Source: Acetobacteraceae bacterium (GTDB lineage: Bacteria; Pseudomonadota; Alphaproteobacteria; Acetobacterales; Acetobacteraceae). Taken from it: 53,152 nucleotides of DNA. Under the pieces are notes generated by a model. That model was not told the DNA's origin, did not search any database, and was given only the letters and a program-made list of their open reading frames with translations. This document shows, piece after piece, positions 1 to 8,470 of the stretch. Where the stretch lies: contig JAKFUL010000040.1 of NCBI GenBank assembly GCA_021732665.1, positions 1-53,152 on the forward strand. The letters are read 5' to 3'. The translations under genes and the position numbers were made by a program. Every line of letters begins with the position of its first letter. Position 1 is the stretch's first letter.

Positions 1-153
1 CGGCGGGGCGGCGGCCTCGGTGGCGGCGAGGATGGCGGCGAAATCGGGCTCCGGTTCCGGCGGCGCCGGGGGCGCGGGCGTCGCCTCCGGGATCACCTGG
101 CGCATGGGCCGGATGATCGTGGCGTCCGGGTCGTCTTCGCCTGCAGGACTCAC
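1..153 (-). CDS. N-terminal fragment of an unidentified T6SS-cluster protein
   Basis: The first 51 residues of a gene continuing past the left edge are visible. The GTG start at 153 overlaps the TGA of tssF (GTGA, 4 nt), so it is probably translationally coupled to tssF. The fragment begins VSPAGEDDPDATIIRPM and then becomes a Pro/Ala/Glu-rich linker. The acidic 'DDPDATIIRP' resembles the opening of TssL in this same window (DDAERTVVGR) and of other T6SS-associated proteins with a disordered lead. In the imp gene order TssG (ImpH) would be expected here, but TssG usually starts directly in its conserved domain, so I do not assign it. A PpkA kinase or another accessory protein is also possible. 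Confidence 0.55.
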   Translation of the reverse strand, partial: MSPAGEDDPDATIIRPMRQVIPEATPAPPAPPEPEPDFAAILAATEAAAPP

Positions 154-1979
154 AGCAGCACGCGCGTTCCGCTGCGCGGCGCCCAGGCGGCCACCGGCGC
201 CGCCCGGCCGCGCAGCAGCGCGCGGGTGCGCACGAAGCCATTGACCGAGACCTGAAGCGCCAGGAAGCGCTCCAGCACCGCGCCGAGCACATAAAGCCCG
301 CCGGCATTCCACGCCTGCGGGTCGAAGGTCAGGTTCACATCCAGGCCGCGCACGAAGACGCCGGGGCGCTGGCCGGGAATGCGCGCGATGCCGGGGCCGG
401 ACTGCACCGAGACGAGCCCCGCGATGGCGGCCCGGCTTTCCGGCGTGTCGCGCAGGTCATGCAGCCTGAGCATCTCGCGCAGCGCCACGGCCGCACTCTC
501 GCCGCCCATGACGCCGAGATGGTTCAGCGCCATATGCGACACCAGCCGCCAGGCGCCGCGCTCGCCCAGGCGCGGGCGCAGGGTGGCGGTGGGGGCGGAG
601 AGGCATTCGGCCTGCGCGGCCGGGCTTTCCGGCTCGGCCACCCGCAGCCTGGGCTGGCCGCCGCCGAAGGGCAGCTGCTCGGGCAGGTCGCGGTTGCAGC
701 AGGTGGCGTTGATCGTCAGCACGCCATCGGCCGGCGCATCGGGGTCGAAGGCCTCGTCGCGCAGCATCAGCCGGGTTTCGGTGCCGGTGAGGGGAGAGGT
801 GGCGGGGCCGCGCATGGCGATCCACTGCATGGGCGCCGCGTCCTCCTCCGGCGCGCCGTCGCGGGCCAGGCGCTGGAAGGGCAGCACGGCGCGGCGCGCG
901 CCATCGGGCCGGCTTTCGCGCACGCTGTCGATGGAGTGGATTTCCAGCGCCGAGGGTCGCCTGGCATCGGCGATGACCAGCCAGTCCGAGCGCGTGCCAT
1001 CCATGGTGATGGGCTCGCAGCGCTGGGCGAAGAGGTTGACCGCGGGGGTGCAATGCAGCGCCAGCGTGTCGGCGGCAACCGTGCGTTCCAGCTCGGGTGC
1101 CGCGCGGCCGAGATAGATGAACAGCTCAAGCTTGTTGGAGCGTTGCAGCAGGGTGCGCGCTTCCAGCCCGTCGATGTCGAGGTAGAGGAATTTCTCCGGG
1201 AAGGCGAAATACTCGGTCAGCAGGCGGTGGCCGTCGAAGGCCCGGCGCGGCCAGGGCAGTGCCGCCTCGTCACGCTCGAAGCCGGCGGGGCGCAGATGCT
1301 GCGGCCCGATCAGGGTGGGCGAGGGATCGCCCGGGCCATCGGCCAGCGCGATGCCGAGGCAGGAGGTGGCGAGCAATTCATGCAACCCGGCCGAGACCTG
1401 CGGGCTGCCGCGCAGATGCAGGCGAAGCTTGTCGAGGCCGGTTTCGGCGAAGGTCAGGTCGGGTACCAGCGTGCGCAGCGTGACGCGCAGGCAGGCCGCG
1501 GCGCCCGCGGCGCGCGGGTTGGCAGGCGCGGCCAGCGGCAGGCCCATCAGGCGCACCGCCTCGATCGCCACGGGCCAGAGCGTCACGTCATGGCAGGTGG
1601 CGTAGCGCAGCGGCTCGCCGCGCACCGCCTCGGTTTCCAGCGGCGTGCCACGCGGCGCCAGGGCCGGGCCGCGCGATTCCGGCTTGGGCGAGAGCCGCAC
1701 GGTGGTCATCGACGGCACCGGCGCCAGCAGATGCGGGCTGAGCAGTTCCAGCAGCGCGTCGGTGATTTCCGGCAGTTCGTCTTCCAGCCGCTGCTGCACC
1801 CGGCCGCCCAGGAAGGCGACACCTTCGAGCAGGCGCTCGACATGCGGGTCGTCCACCGTGCCATCGGTGGTGATGCGCAACCGGCCCGCGACCTTGGGAT
1901 AGGCCTCGGCGAATTCACCGGCGAGGCGGCGCAGCGCCGCGAGTTCGCGATTGTAGTAGGGAAGGAGGGATTCGCTCAT
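150..1979 (-). CDS. tssF: T6SS baseplate protein TssF (ImpG/VasA)
   Basis: TssF is a wedge subunit of the type VI baseplate, acting with TssG, TssE and TssK in the cytoplasm where tail-tube assembly starts. The 609-residue product begins MSESLLPYYNRELAALRR and continues GEFAEAYPKVAGRL, the hallmark TssF N-terminus. The length matches the family (about 580-620). The frame stays open upstream to a TTG at 2075, but that stretch is an intergenic tandem repeat with no family similarity, so I chose the ATG at 1979, preceded by a weak GGGACGG ribosome-binding site. It is the seventh gene of the leftward tssA-led operon, matching ImpG in the classical impA-impN order. Confidence 0.95.
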   Translation of the reverse strand: MSESLLPYYNRELAALRRLAGEFAEAYPKVAGRLRITTDGTVDDPHVERLLEGVAFLGGRVQQRLEDELPEITDALLELLSPHLLAPVPSMTTVRLSPKPESRGPALAPRGTPLETEAVRGEPLRYATCHDVTLWPVAIEAVRLMGLPLAAPANPRAAGAAACLRVTLRTLVPDLTFAETGLDKLRLHLRGSPQVSAGLHELLATSCLGIALADGPGDPSPTLIGPQHLRPAGFERDEAALPWPRRAFDGHRLLTEYFAFPEKFLYLDIDGLEARTLLQRSNKLELFIYLGRAAPELERTVAADTLALHCTPAVNLFAQRCEPITMDGTRSDWLVIADARRPSALEIHSIDSVRESRPDGARRAVLPFQRLARDGAPEEDAAPMQWIAMRGPATSPLTGTETRLMLRDEAFDPDAPADGVLTINATCCNRDLPEQLPFGGGQPRLRVAEPESPAAQAECLSAPTATLRPRLGERGAWRLVSHMALNHLGVMGGESAAVALREMLRLHDLRDTPESRAAIAGLVSVQSGPGIARIPGQRPGVFVRGLDVNLTFDPQAWNAGGLYVLGAVLERFLALQVSVNGFVRTRALLRGRAAPVAAWAPRSGTRVLL

Positions 1980-1983
1980 CGCA

Positions 1984-2075
1984 CCGTCCCGCCCCGCCGC
2001 GCGGCGGCGGGATAAGCGGGCCGGCAACAACCCGTCCCGCCCGACGGCGAAGCCGGCGGATAAGCGGGCCGGCAA
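1984..2075. repeat. Imperfect tandem duplication, period 48 bp, between tssE and tssF
   Basis: Two copies of a GC-rich unit lie head to tail. CCGTCCCGCC occurs at 1984-1993 and again at 2032-2041, and the 18-bp GGATAAGCGGGCCGGCAA occurs at 2010-2027 and 2058-2075, both offset by 48 bp. The repeat fills most of the 124-bp gap between tssE and tssF, the largest gap inside this otherwise tightly coupled operon. Each copy contains GCCGGC-type inverted segments. It is open in the tssF frame, but a coding role is unlikely. It could be a REP-like intergenic element or a local duplication. Confidence 0.75.
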
Positions 2076-2103
2076 TGCCGGCGGAAGATGCTGCGAAGCG
2101 GCA

Positions 2104-2616
2104 TCATCCGCGCTCCGTCACCCGCACTTCGTGGCTCACCGCCTCGATCACCGTCTCGAAACTGATCGGCTCGGGGATCGGGTCGGTGCGCAGCACGGCG
2201 TCCACTTTCAGCCGCAGCGTGCGGTCCAGCTCCTGGCCGCTTTCGCGCAGGGTGACGCGCACGGAAAGCAGGCGGGGCTCGAAGCGGCGGATGATGCGCT
2301 CGACCTCCGCCGCCAGCTCGGCCCGGCGATGCGCCTGGGCATAGGCGCCCGAGGTCGCATCGGGAATGCCGTAGCCGAGCGGCGAGGCGTGCAGCTCCGG
2401 CCCCGTCGCCGGCAGCGGCCAGCGCCGGCGCCGCGCGTTGAGCAGCGCCTCCAGGTCACGCCGCACCGCCGCGCGCAGGGTTTCCAGCGCGATGGCCGGC
2501 GTGATGGCGGGCTCGCGCATTGAGGACGGGTCGGCATCCATCAGCCGGTCGAGCAGCGGCAGGCGCACGCGCTGGCTGGCGCGCGGGGCGGGCGCCTGGG
2601 GGCGGCCCTCGCTCAT
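2104..2616 (-). CDS. tssE: T6SS baseplate protein TssE (ImpF, gp25-like)
   Basis: TssE is the phage T4 gp25-like baseplate component that links the wedge to the first sheath ring. The 170-residue product starts MSEGRPQAPAPR. It carries the GPW/gp25 core: the early RLPLLDRLMD segment, a central LEALLNARRR, the GYGIPD motif, the RRFEPRLLSVRV strand and a C-terminal beta segment. The length is typical. The ATG at 2616 shares its A with the tagJ stop (TGATG), which decides this start over an upstream in-frame extension that would run into tagJ. It is the sixth gene in the leftward tssA operon. Confidence 0.92.
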   Translation of the reverse strand: MSEGRPQAPAPRASQRVRLPLLDRLMDADPSSMREPAITPAIALETLRAAVRRDLEALLNARRRRWPLPATGPELHASPLGYGIPDATSGAYAQAHRRAELAAEVERIIRRFEPRLLSVRVTLRESGQELDRTLRLKVDAVLRTDPIPEPISFETVIEAVSHEVRVTERG

Positions 2617-3419
2617 CAGGGTGTCGCGAAGCGGATGGCGGCGATGTCGCAGAGTGCGACGGCTTCCTCGCCGATCAGGAACAGGCGCTGGCCCTGGCCG
2701 CGCACAGGGCCCGCGCCCTCCCGCCATTCGGTGGCGCGGCCCAGGCGAATGGGGTCGGGCTGGCCGGTGGCGCCGGGGTAGATGGTGGGCATGTAGACCA
2801 CGCCCTCGGTGCCGTCATTCAGCTCGATGGTGGTGCGGCGCCAGGCCAGGTCGCGCGGGCGGCGCGGGGCGTCGAAATCGAGTGCCACGATGCGCTCCAC
2901 CGGCACGAGAATGTGATCGCCATTGGTGGTCAGCACCTCGACCATCGGCGCCATCAGGTCATCGGCATCGCGGAAATCATCGAAGGCGATGGTGGTGCCG
3001 TTCGCCAGATCGGCTTCGCCGGCGCGCATGGGCCGGGCTTCCTCGGCCGCCTCGGCCTCGGTGGCGGCTTCCTCATCGGCCCCGGCACGGGACAGGACGG
3101 CGGCGCGGATGACGGCGGATTGCGCGGGGGTGGCGTCGTCGCCGGAGAATTTCGGTGCCCGGCCCTCGCCCCAGACCTGCTGGCGGATCACCTCGGCGCG
3201 CAGCAGCTTGCGGAATTCCATCACCGCGGGCGATGGGTCATCCAGCACGGCCGCGTCCAGCATGCGGTCGGCGCGCTCGGCGTCGCCGGCGAAGAGCATG
3301 AGCTCGGCCAGCAGCCAGCGTGCGCCGGAATCGCGCGGTGCCGCCTTCACCGCCGCCTGGGCCGCGCTGATCGCCGTGGCCAGATCGCCCGCCTTGAAAG
3401 CCTCGCCAGCACTGGCCAT
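2616..3419 (-). CDS. tagJ: T6SS accessory protein TagJ (ImpE/SciE family)
   Basis: TagJ/ImpE proteins bind the sheath subunit TssB in systems that carry them and have been proposed to assist ClpV-mediated sheath recycling. The 267-residue product has an N-terminal TPR-like helical half (AFKAGDLATAISAAQAAVKA, then LLAELMLFAGDAERA) and a C-terminal beta-rich ImpE half with VPVERIVALDFDAP and a long acidic/hydrophobic strand series ending LCDIAAIRFATP. The size fits the family. The start at 3419 follows the TssC-paralogue stop by 15 nt, with a GGAAATTCCC-type leader. It sits between sheath and baseplate genes, as in the rhizobial imp operon. Confidence 0.9.
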   Translation of the reverse strand: MASAGEAFKAGDLATAISAAQAAVKAAPRDSGARWLLAELMLFAGDAERADRMLDAAVLDDPSPAVMEFRKLLRAEVIRQQVWGEGRAPKFSGDDATPAQSAVIRAAVLSRAGADEEAATEAEAAEEARPMRAGEADLANGTTIAFDDFRDADDLMAPMVEVLTTNGDHILVPVERIVALDFDAPRRPRDLAWRRTTIELNDGTEGVVYMPTIYPGATGQPDPIRLGRATEWREGAGPVRGQGQRLFLIGEEAVALCDIAAIRFATP

Positions 3420-3434
3420 GGGAATTTCCTCTTG

Positions 3435-4955
3435 TTATGCCGCCGCGCGTGAGGCGGCGAGGTCGGTGACGAGGCGGAAGGATGCGCCGACCTCGTCGAG
3501 TTGATAATGCGGCTGCAGCATGATCGTGCAGCCATAGCTGCCGGGCCGGCCCGGGCGCTCGCGCACCTCCACGCTGGCATTGCTGAGCGGGTATTTCGCC
3601 GCCGCATCGCCACCGCTGCCGGCCAGGCCGGTGACGTGGCGGTTGAGCCATTGCTGCAGGCGAAGCTCGATCTCCGTCGCGTCCATCGAACTGCCGACCA
3701 TGTCGCGGCCCATCAGCTTCACGATATGGGCGAAGCGGCTGACGCAGAGCACGGAGTTGAGCTGCGCCGACATGCGCTGGTTGGCATTGGCGATGTCCGT
3801 GGTCATGCGCGGCGGCTTGTGCAGGCTGGGCACGGCGCCGAAGCTGGCCTCGGGCAGGGATTCGAGGCCGCACAGGGCGACAAGGCCGGCCTCGGCCGCC
3901 TCGCGCTCCTGGTCGTCGGTCAGGCTGAGTTCGAGCGGCGGGCGGGGCGGCGGGCCCGGCGGATCGGCGCGGAAACGCTCATGCGGCAGGGTGTCGACGA
4001 TGCCGCCGGTGGCCTCCCAGCCCGGCTCGGCGCCACGGATTTCGGCAGGCCAGCGGAAACGGGCGAAGGCACGCGCGGCGACGGAGGCCAGCGAATAGAC
4101 CGCGGTGGTCCAGACCCGCTGCTCGGGCCGGCCGGCATCCTCGCGGTAGCGAAACCGGTCGGCGCGGCTGCCATCATCGGCCCAGGCCGCCCGGCCCAGG
4201 GTGCGGGGCAATACGAGCGCCAGGAAGCGGGTGTCCTCGCGCCCGGCCAGGCTGCGCCAGCGCGCGCGTTCGGGCGCGCGGAGCAGTTCGGAGACGGAGA
4301 GGGTGGTGCCGGCCTCATGGAACGTATCGATGCCCAGCAATGCGGGCGAGGCGGGCAGTACGATGGGGCAAAACGCGGCGGCCCCCACCGCGGCCAGCTG
4401 GTTCAGCACCGCCACGTCATCCACCGGGTGGCCGGCGGCGGGGCCGGGGCGGATCTCGTAATCGGCGGCGAGCATGCCGAAGGGCTCGCCACCGGGGGTG
4501 CCGAACTCCTCCTCATAGATCATGCGGAACATGTGGGACTGGTCGAATTCGGCGGCACGTTCGAGGTCGCGCGCCAGCTCCTGCCAGCGCATCACCAGCA
4601 GCCGGACCTTTACCAGCCGGTCCTGCACGAAGCCATCGACCAGCCAGAACAAACCGCGCCACGAGCCCTCCAGCCGGCGCAGCCGCTGCTGGTGCAGGAT
4701 GGCGTCGAGCTGTCGGGCGATCAGCGTGTCGAGGGCGGCGATGTCACGGTCCAGCGCCTCCTCCAGCACAGCCCGGCGGTCGCGGCCGGCGGCGATGCGG
4801 GAGAGTGCCGGCACGCCCAGCCAGCCGCGCAGGATGGCGGCCGGCTCGGTCTCGGTGATGAATTCCGCCATTTCGGCGGCCGGTGCGCCCTGGCTGAAGA
4901 ACTTCCCGGCCAGGACGGTCTCGCGCAGGCCGGAAGTGGAGTCCGGCCCTGCCAT
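3435..4955 (-). CDS. tssC: Second TssC-type sheath protein (ImpD; divergent paralogue)
   Basis: This is a 506-residue divergent copy of the sheath large subunit encoded just upstream. It shares the [29 protein letters not shown] and RFAHIVKLMGRDM motifs with TssC, but begins differently (MAGPDSTSGLRETVLAG) and is less conserved at its N-terminus. Imp-type clusters of Agrobacterium carry two such genes (tssC41, tssC40), of which one is the main sheath partner of TssB; this gene is in the tssC40/impD position. The ATG at 4955 lies 10 nt downstream of the tssC stop. A longer frame to 5141 overlaps tssC and has no family similarity. Whether it joins the sheath or has a specialised role is open. 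Confidence 0.9.
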   Translation of the reverse strand: MAGPDSTSGLRETVLAGKFFSQGAPAAEMAEFITETEPAAILRGWLGVPALSRIAAGRDRRAVLEEALDRDIAALDTLIARQLDAILHQQRLRRLEGSWRGLFWLVDGFVQDRLVKVRLLVMRWQELARDLERAAEFDQSHMFRMIYEEEFGTPGGEPFGMLAADYEIRPGPAAGHPVDDVAVLNQLAAVGAAAFCPIVLPASPALLGIDTFHEAGTTLSVSELLRAPERARWRSLAGREDTRFLALVLPRTLGRAAWADDGSRADRFRYREDAGRPEQRVWTTAVYSLASVAARAFARFRWPAEIRGAEPGWEATGGIVDTLPHERFRADPPGPPPRPPLELSLTDDQEREAAEAGLVALCGLESLPEASFGAVPSLHKPPRMTTDIANANQRMSAQLNSVLCVSRFAHIVKLMGRDMVGSSMDATEIELRLQQWLNRHVTGLAGSGGDAAAKYPLSNASVEVRERPGRPGSYGCTIMLQPHYQLDEVGASFRLVTDLAASRAAA

Positions 4956-4965
4956 GCAGGCCCCG

Positions 4966-6462
4966 TCAGGCCTTCTGCGGAATGCGCGCGACCATGCGCA
5001 TGGAGGTGGTGAGTTCCTCCATCTGCAGCCACGGCCGCAGATAGGCGACGGCATTGTAGGAGCCGGGCTTGCCCGGGATTTCCTTGACCTCGACCCGGGC
5101 CTCGCGCAGCGGATACTTGGCGCGGCTTTCCTGTCCCGCACCCTCGATCGGGTTCACGTAGTTCTGGATCCAGCGGTTGAGCCAGACCTCGCAATCGGAG
5201 GCCTCCATGAAGGAGCCGATCTTGTCGCGCGCCATCACCTTGAGGAAATGGGCGAAGCGGCTGGTCGCCATGATGTAGGGCAGGCGGGCGGAGATGGCGG
5301 CGTTGGCGGTCGCCTCCGGCCGGTCGTACTTCTTCGGCTTCTGCGTGGTCTGGGCGCCGAAGAACACGCTGTAATCGGTGTTCTTGTAGTGGCAGAGCGG
5401 CAGGAAGCCGTTGTTGGACAGCTCGGCCTCGCGCCGGTCGGTGATGCCGATCTCGGTCGGGCATTTGGTGTCGAGGTCGCCATCATCGGAGGTGAAGACG
5501 TGGTTGGGCAGGTTGGTCACCATGCCGCCGCCCTCGGCGCCGCGGATGGCGGTGCACCAGCCATATTGCGCGAAGGCGTCGGTCATGCGCGTGGCATGCA
5601 CATAGGCCGCGTTCATCCAGCAATACTCATTGTGCTCCATCGCCTTCGCCGAGCCGTCGGCGTTGAACGGCGCTTCCTCATAGACGAATTCGTCGATCGG
5701 CTTGGTCTTCTCGCCATAGGGCAGGCGGGCGATGACGCGGGGCAGGACGAGGGTGACGAAGCGGCTATCCTCGCTGTCGCGGAAGGACCGCCACTTGGCA
5801 TATTCCTGGGTTTCGAAAATCTTCGTGAGGTCGCGCGGCTTGGACAATTCGCGATAGTCGGAGAAGCCGAACATGCCCGGGCCCGCGGCCGAGACGAAGG
5901 GCGCGAAGCCGGCGGCGGCGACGTTGGAGATGAGCCGCAACGTCTCCACGTCATCCGGATGATTGGTCCATTCGTAATCGCCGATCAGCGCGCCATAGGG
6001 CTCGCCGCCCGGGGTGCCGAACTCGTTCTCGTAGATCTTCTTGAACAGGCCGGACTGGTCGAACTCGACGGCGCGCGTGAGGTCGCGGTTCAGCTCGCGC
6101 TTGCTCGCCTGCAGCATGCGGATCTTCAGGCTGGTGCCGGTCTCGCTGTTCATCACGAGGTGGTTCAGGCCGCGCCAGGAGCCCTCGAGCTTGAGGAATT
6201 TCTCGTGGTGGATGATGGCGTTGAGCTGGCTCGAAAGCTTCCTGTCGATCTCGGCGATCGCGCGGCTGAAGGTCTGCGTCAGGTTCTTGCTGTAGGTGAC
6301 GGTGCCTTTCAGCGCCTCCTCGGTCAGCGCCTTGATCAGGTCCTGGGCGCGGTCTTTTTCTGTCTGGCGCGTGGCGCCGATGACCTGGTCGAGGAAGGAG
6401 ACGCCGCCCTCCTCGGTGGTGGTGCCGGCCGCGGCGGCGCCGCTGGTCTGTGCTCCGCTCAT
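4966..6462 (-). CDS. tssC: T6SS contractile sheath large subunit TssC (ImpC/VipB)
   Basis: TssC pairs with TssB to form the contractile sheath that propels the Hcp tube. The 498-residue product has the canonical family signatures: the N-terminal [19 protein letters not shown] helix, [32 protein letters not shown], the [17 protein letters not shown] region, [19 protein letters not shown], and a C-terminal [20 protein letters not shown]. Length and motifs are those of full-length functional TssC. It starts 3 nt after tssB, as is usual for this co-folded pair, and is the third gene of the leftward operon. Confidence 0.97.
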   Translation of the reverse strand: MSGAQTSGAAAAGTTTEEGGVSFLDQVIGATRQTEKDRAQDLIKALTEEALKGTVTYSKNLTQTFSRAIAEIDRKLSSQLNAIIHHEKFLKLEGSWRGLNHLVMNSETGTSLKIRMLQASKRELNRDLTRAVEFDQSGLFKKIYENEFGTPGGEPYGALIGDYEWTNHPDDVETLRLISNVAAAGFAPFVSAAGPGMFGFSDYRELSKPRDLTKIFETQEYAKWRSFRDSEDSRFVTLVLPRVIARLPYGEKTKPIDEFVYEEAPFNADGSAKAMEHNEYCWMNAAYVHATRMTDAFAQYGWCTAIRGAEGGGMVTNLPNHVFTSDDGDLDTKCPTEIGITDRREAELSNNGFLPLCHYKNTDYSVFFGAQTTQKPKKYDRPEATANAAISARLPYIMATSRFAHFLKVMARDKIGSFMEASDCEVWLNRWIQNYVNPIEGAGQESRAKYPLREARVEVKEIPGKPGSYNAVAYLRPWLQMEELTTSMRMVARIPQKA

Positions 6463-6465
6463 GGC

Positions 6466-6972
6466 TCAGCCCTCCTTCTTGTCGAGGCCGAGCTGCTCGG
6501 AGAGCGACTTCAGCTTCGCTTCATCCTGCAGGACTTCGTCGAGCAGCTCTTCCAGCTTCTCCGAATTGTCGACCTTGCTCATCAGGTCGCGCAGCTTCGC
6601 GCGGGTGTCCATCAGCGCCTTGAGCGCCGGCACCTGCTCGGCCACGCGCGCGGGCTCGAAATCATCCATGCTGCGGAACTTCAGGTTCACGCCCATCTCG
6701 CTGCCGTCGCCGGCCAGGGTGTTCTCGACCTTCATGTTCAGGCCGGGCGCCACGCGGGCCATCACGTCGTTGAAATTGTCGCGATCGATCTGGGTGAACT
6801 TGCGCTCCGCCAGCGGCTTCAGCGGCTCGGACGGGTCACCGGCGAAATCACCCATGACGCCGACGATGAAGGGCAGCTCGCGCTCGATGGCCGCACCCTC
6901 GGTCTCCACGTCGTAGGTGATGTGGACCCGCGGCTTGCGCACGCGGTTCAGCTTGTCGTGGACGCTGGCCAT
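6466..6972 (-). CDS. tssB: T6SS contractile sheath small subunit TssB (ImpB/VipA)
   Basis: TssB is the smaller sheath protein; in many systems its N-terminal region is exposed to ClpV when the sheath contracts. The 168-residue product begins [20 protein letters not shown] and shows the family core [29 protein letters not shown] and [17 protein letters not shown], with a charged C-terminal coiled-coil-like helix ending GLDKKEG. I chose the ATG at 6972 rather than the GTG-like extension to 6990, because GGAGAAGCC sits directly before it. It is preceded by its own candidate promoter and a leader hairpin, suggesting that tssB and tssC can be made independently of tssA. Confidence 0.96.
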   Translation of the reverse strand: MASVHDKLNRVRKPRVHITYDVETEGAAIERELPFIVGVMGDFAGDPSEPLKPLAERKFTQIDRDNFNDVMARVAPGLNMKVENTLAGDGSEMGVNLKFRSMDDFEPARVAEQVPALKALMDTRAKLRDLMSKVDNSEKLEELLDEVLQDEAKLKSLSEQLGLDKKEG

Positions 6973-7021
6973 GGCTTCTCCCTGGCGCACGGGGCGCCGT
7001 GATCTCGGTTGCCGTTAAGGA

Positions 7022-7039
7022 AACCCGGCCCGCCGGGTT
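7022..7039 (-). promoter_or_regulatory. Leader hairpin upstream of tssB
   Basis: The inverted repeat AACCCGG-CCCG-CCGGGTT is perfect (7-bp stem, 4-nt loop). It lies just downstream of a candidate -10 element and 50 nt upstream of the tssB ATG, so it would fold in the 5' leader of the tssB transcript. On the minus strand it is followed by TTCCTTAACGG, a weak pyrimidine run, so it could also end tssA transcripts. Its role is inferred from position only. Confidence 0.45.
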
Positions 7040-7051
7040 CTACGGGGGCAG

Positions 7052-7081
7052 AGCCTAGGTCACTTGAAATCGCCGCGTCAA
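7052..7081 (-). promoter_or_regulatory. Candidate sigma-70 promoter for tssB
   Basis: On the minus strand TTGACG (7081-7076) is followed after 18 nt by TAGGCT (7057-7052). The predicted start point is near 7045, about 70 nt upstream of the tssB ATG. The element lies within the 129-bp gap between tssA and tssB, a gap much larger than others in the operon. This is consensus matching only. Confidence 0.45.
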
Positions 7082-7101
7082 CGTCGCAGCGCGTGAACAG
7101 C

Positions 7102-8217
7102 CTACTCCTCCAGGGCGGTGGGGCGGATGCCGAGTGCCGTGAGCATGGCGGTGCGCGCCGTCTCGTCGGACATCACCTCGGCCAGCAGCTGCGGCAGGCT
7201 CATGCGGCCGCGCCGCGCCGCGTCGGCCAGGGTATAGGCCAGGAAAGAGTGCGGCTCGGTTTTCTGGAAGAACTCCGCAAGCTGCTCCAGGGTGCGCAGC
7301 GCCTGCTCGCGCCCGGCCGGGTTGAAGCCGGGCACGCCCAAGCCGCCCGCCACCGGCGCGGCGCCGGGCAGGCCGGGGGCGGCCTCGCCCTCGCCGCCAC
7401 TGGCCATCGCCGCGCCACCGCCGGTGTCGCCGCCCAGCAGCCGGGCCACCTCGATCATGCGATCCAGCACCTCGGCCACGCGCCGGCTGGGTGGGCTTTC
7501 ATTGCCGAAACGGGCATCGAGCTGGGCCTGGAACTCGCCCCAGGCGGCGCGGGCATCGGCCGCGGCGGCGGCCATGGCCTGCAACCCGGGGCGGTCGAAC
7601 TTCGCCTCGGTTTCCACCGTCTCGATCGGCAGCACGCCCTGGGCGAAGCGCTGCTCACGCCGGGCTTCGTCGGCCAGGGCCGAGGTCTCGGAGGCGGCCT
7701 CGTATTGGTAGAGGCTGAGATATTCGCCTGACGGCCGGCGGAACAGCGGGGTGCGGCGCAGCGCCTGCATAACGGTGCCGTCATTGTCGCTGCCGGCCAG
7801 GCCGCCAAGCGGCGCCGCGCGGCCCTCCAGCCCATCCTCGTCGGGCTGCGGGAAGCCCGCATCCCAGTATTGCTCCAGCAGCCCGGTCAGCAGGCGGGCG
7901 CCGGCGGCCAGGCCCGCCAGGCCTGCCTGGCGCACCAGCGCCTCGGTCAGCCAGGCGGCGATCTCGAAATCCCTGGACTGGGTTTCGATCGCGGTGGTGG
8001 CGAGCCGGCGCACCTGGCGCCAGCCCTCCGGCATGCCGCCCTCCTCCGAGCCCTGGCTGTCGCGCGCGCGCTCATCGGCGCGGGCCTCGGCCCGGGCGTC
8101 GCGCAGCTTCTGATACACCGAGCTGGGCGAATAATCCTGCCGCAGATCGCTGCCCGCGCCGTCGCCATCGGGCAGCGGCGCCAGCATGGCGGCCAGATCG
8201 AGGATGTCGTCAGCCAT
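7102..8217 (-). CDS. tssA: T6SS assembly chaperone TssA (ImpA)
   Basis: TssA proteins prime or cap the growing tail and coordinate tube and sheath polymerisation at the baseplate or the distal end. The 371-residue product begins MADDILDLAAMLAPLPDG and has the ImpA_N domain in its first third (GSDLRQDYSPSSVYQKL, ADERARD), followed by an alpha-helical middle with WLTEALVRQAGLAGLAAG and an acidic/Gly-Ala linker near residues 270-300. The short C-terminal helical domain (SLPQLLAEVMSDE) suggests one of the shorter TssA classes. I preferred the ATG at 8217, with a GGGGGGC leader, over the longer frame because the family N-terminus begins there. It heads the leftward operon, divergent from clpV. Confidence 0.92.
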   Translation of the reverse strand: MADDILDLAAMLAPLPDGDGAGSDLRQDYSPSSVYQKLRDARAEARADERARDSQGSEEGGMPEGWRQVRRLATTAIETQSRDFEIAAWLTEALVRQAGLAGLAAGARLLTGLLEQYWDAGFPQPDEDGLEGRAAPLGGLAGSDNDGTVMQALRRTPLFRRPSGEYLSLYQYEAASETSALADEARREQRFAQGVLPIETVETEAKFDRPGLQAMAAAAADARAAWGEFQAQLDARFGNESPPSRRVAEVLDRMIEVARLLGGDTGGGAAMASGGEGEAAPGLPGAAPVAGGLGVPGFNPAGREQALRTLEQLAEFFQKTEPHSFLAYTLADAARRGRMSLPQLLAEVMSDETARTAMLTALGIRPTALEE

Positions 8218-8303
8218 AGGCGCAGCCCCCCAAAGCCCGTGCGCGTGGCGCGCGCCGGCGGCCCAGGCTAGCCCGCAATCCTGCGGGGTGGAATCACCCA
8301 GGC

Positions 8304-8315
8304 CGGCAATTGCCG
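8304..8315. promoter_or_regulatory. 12-bp palindrome in the tssA/clpV divergent region
   Basis: CGGCAATTGCCG is a perfect palindrome lying roughly 90 bp from the tssA start and 220 bp from the clpV start. Its location in a divergent promoter region makes it a reasonable operator candidate for a dimeric regulator, but no regulator gene lies nearby and the motif is not one I recognise. Confidence 0.35.
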
Positions 8316-8440
8316 CGCGAAGCAAGGCCGGGGGGATGTTGCGCCGACAACCACCGGGCGACATGCGCGCGGCGCGGCGAAGCGGCGATCCGAAATCCCT
8401 CCGCCACAGGGCGTTACGGCCAATGTAGCGAGGTCGACGC

Positions 8441-8470
8441 TGGACATTAGGCAAGCCTCAGCCCTAGCCT
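8441..8470 (+). promoter_or_regulatory. Candidate sigma-70 promoter for clpV
   Basis: TGGACA (8441-8446) and TAGCCT (8465-8470) are separated by 18 nt, the same spacing and a near-identical -10 box as the candidate tssB promoter. The predicted start is near 8477, giving a leader of about 60 nt that contains the AGGAGG ribosome-binding site. Support is motif matching only. Confidence 0.45.

Noticed and set aside
1980..2075. N-terminal extension of TssF from a TTG at 2075
   Set aside because: The extension is encoded by an intergenic tandem repeat and matches no TssF; the ATG at 1979 gives the canonical N-terminus.
4522..7002. Long plus-strand open frame opposite tssC and tssB
   Set aside because: The frame is an antisense reading of well-supported sheath genes, Gly/Ala/Arg-rich as expected in very GC-rich DNA, with no ribosome-binding site or family similarity.
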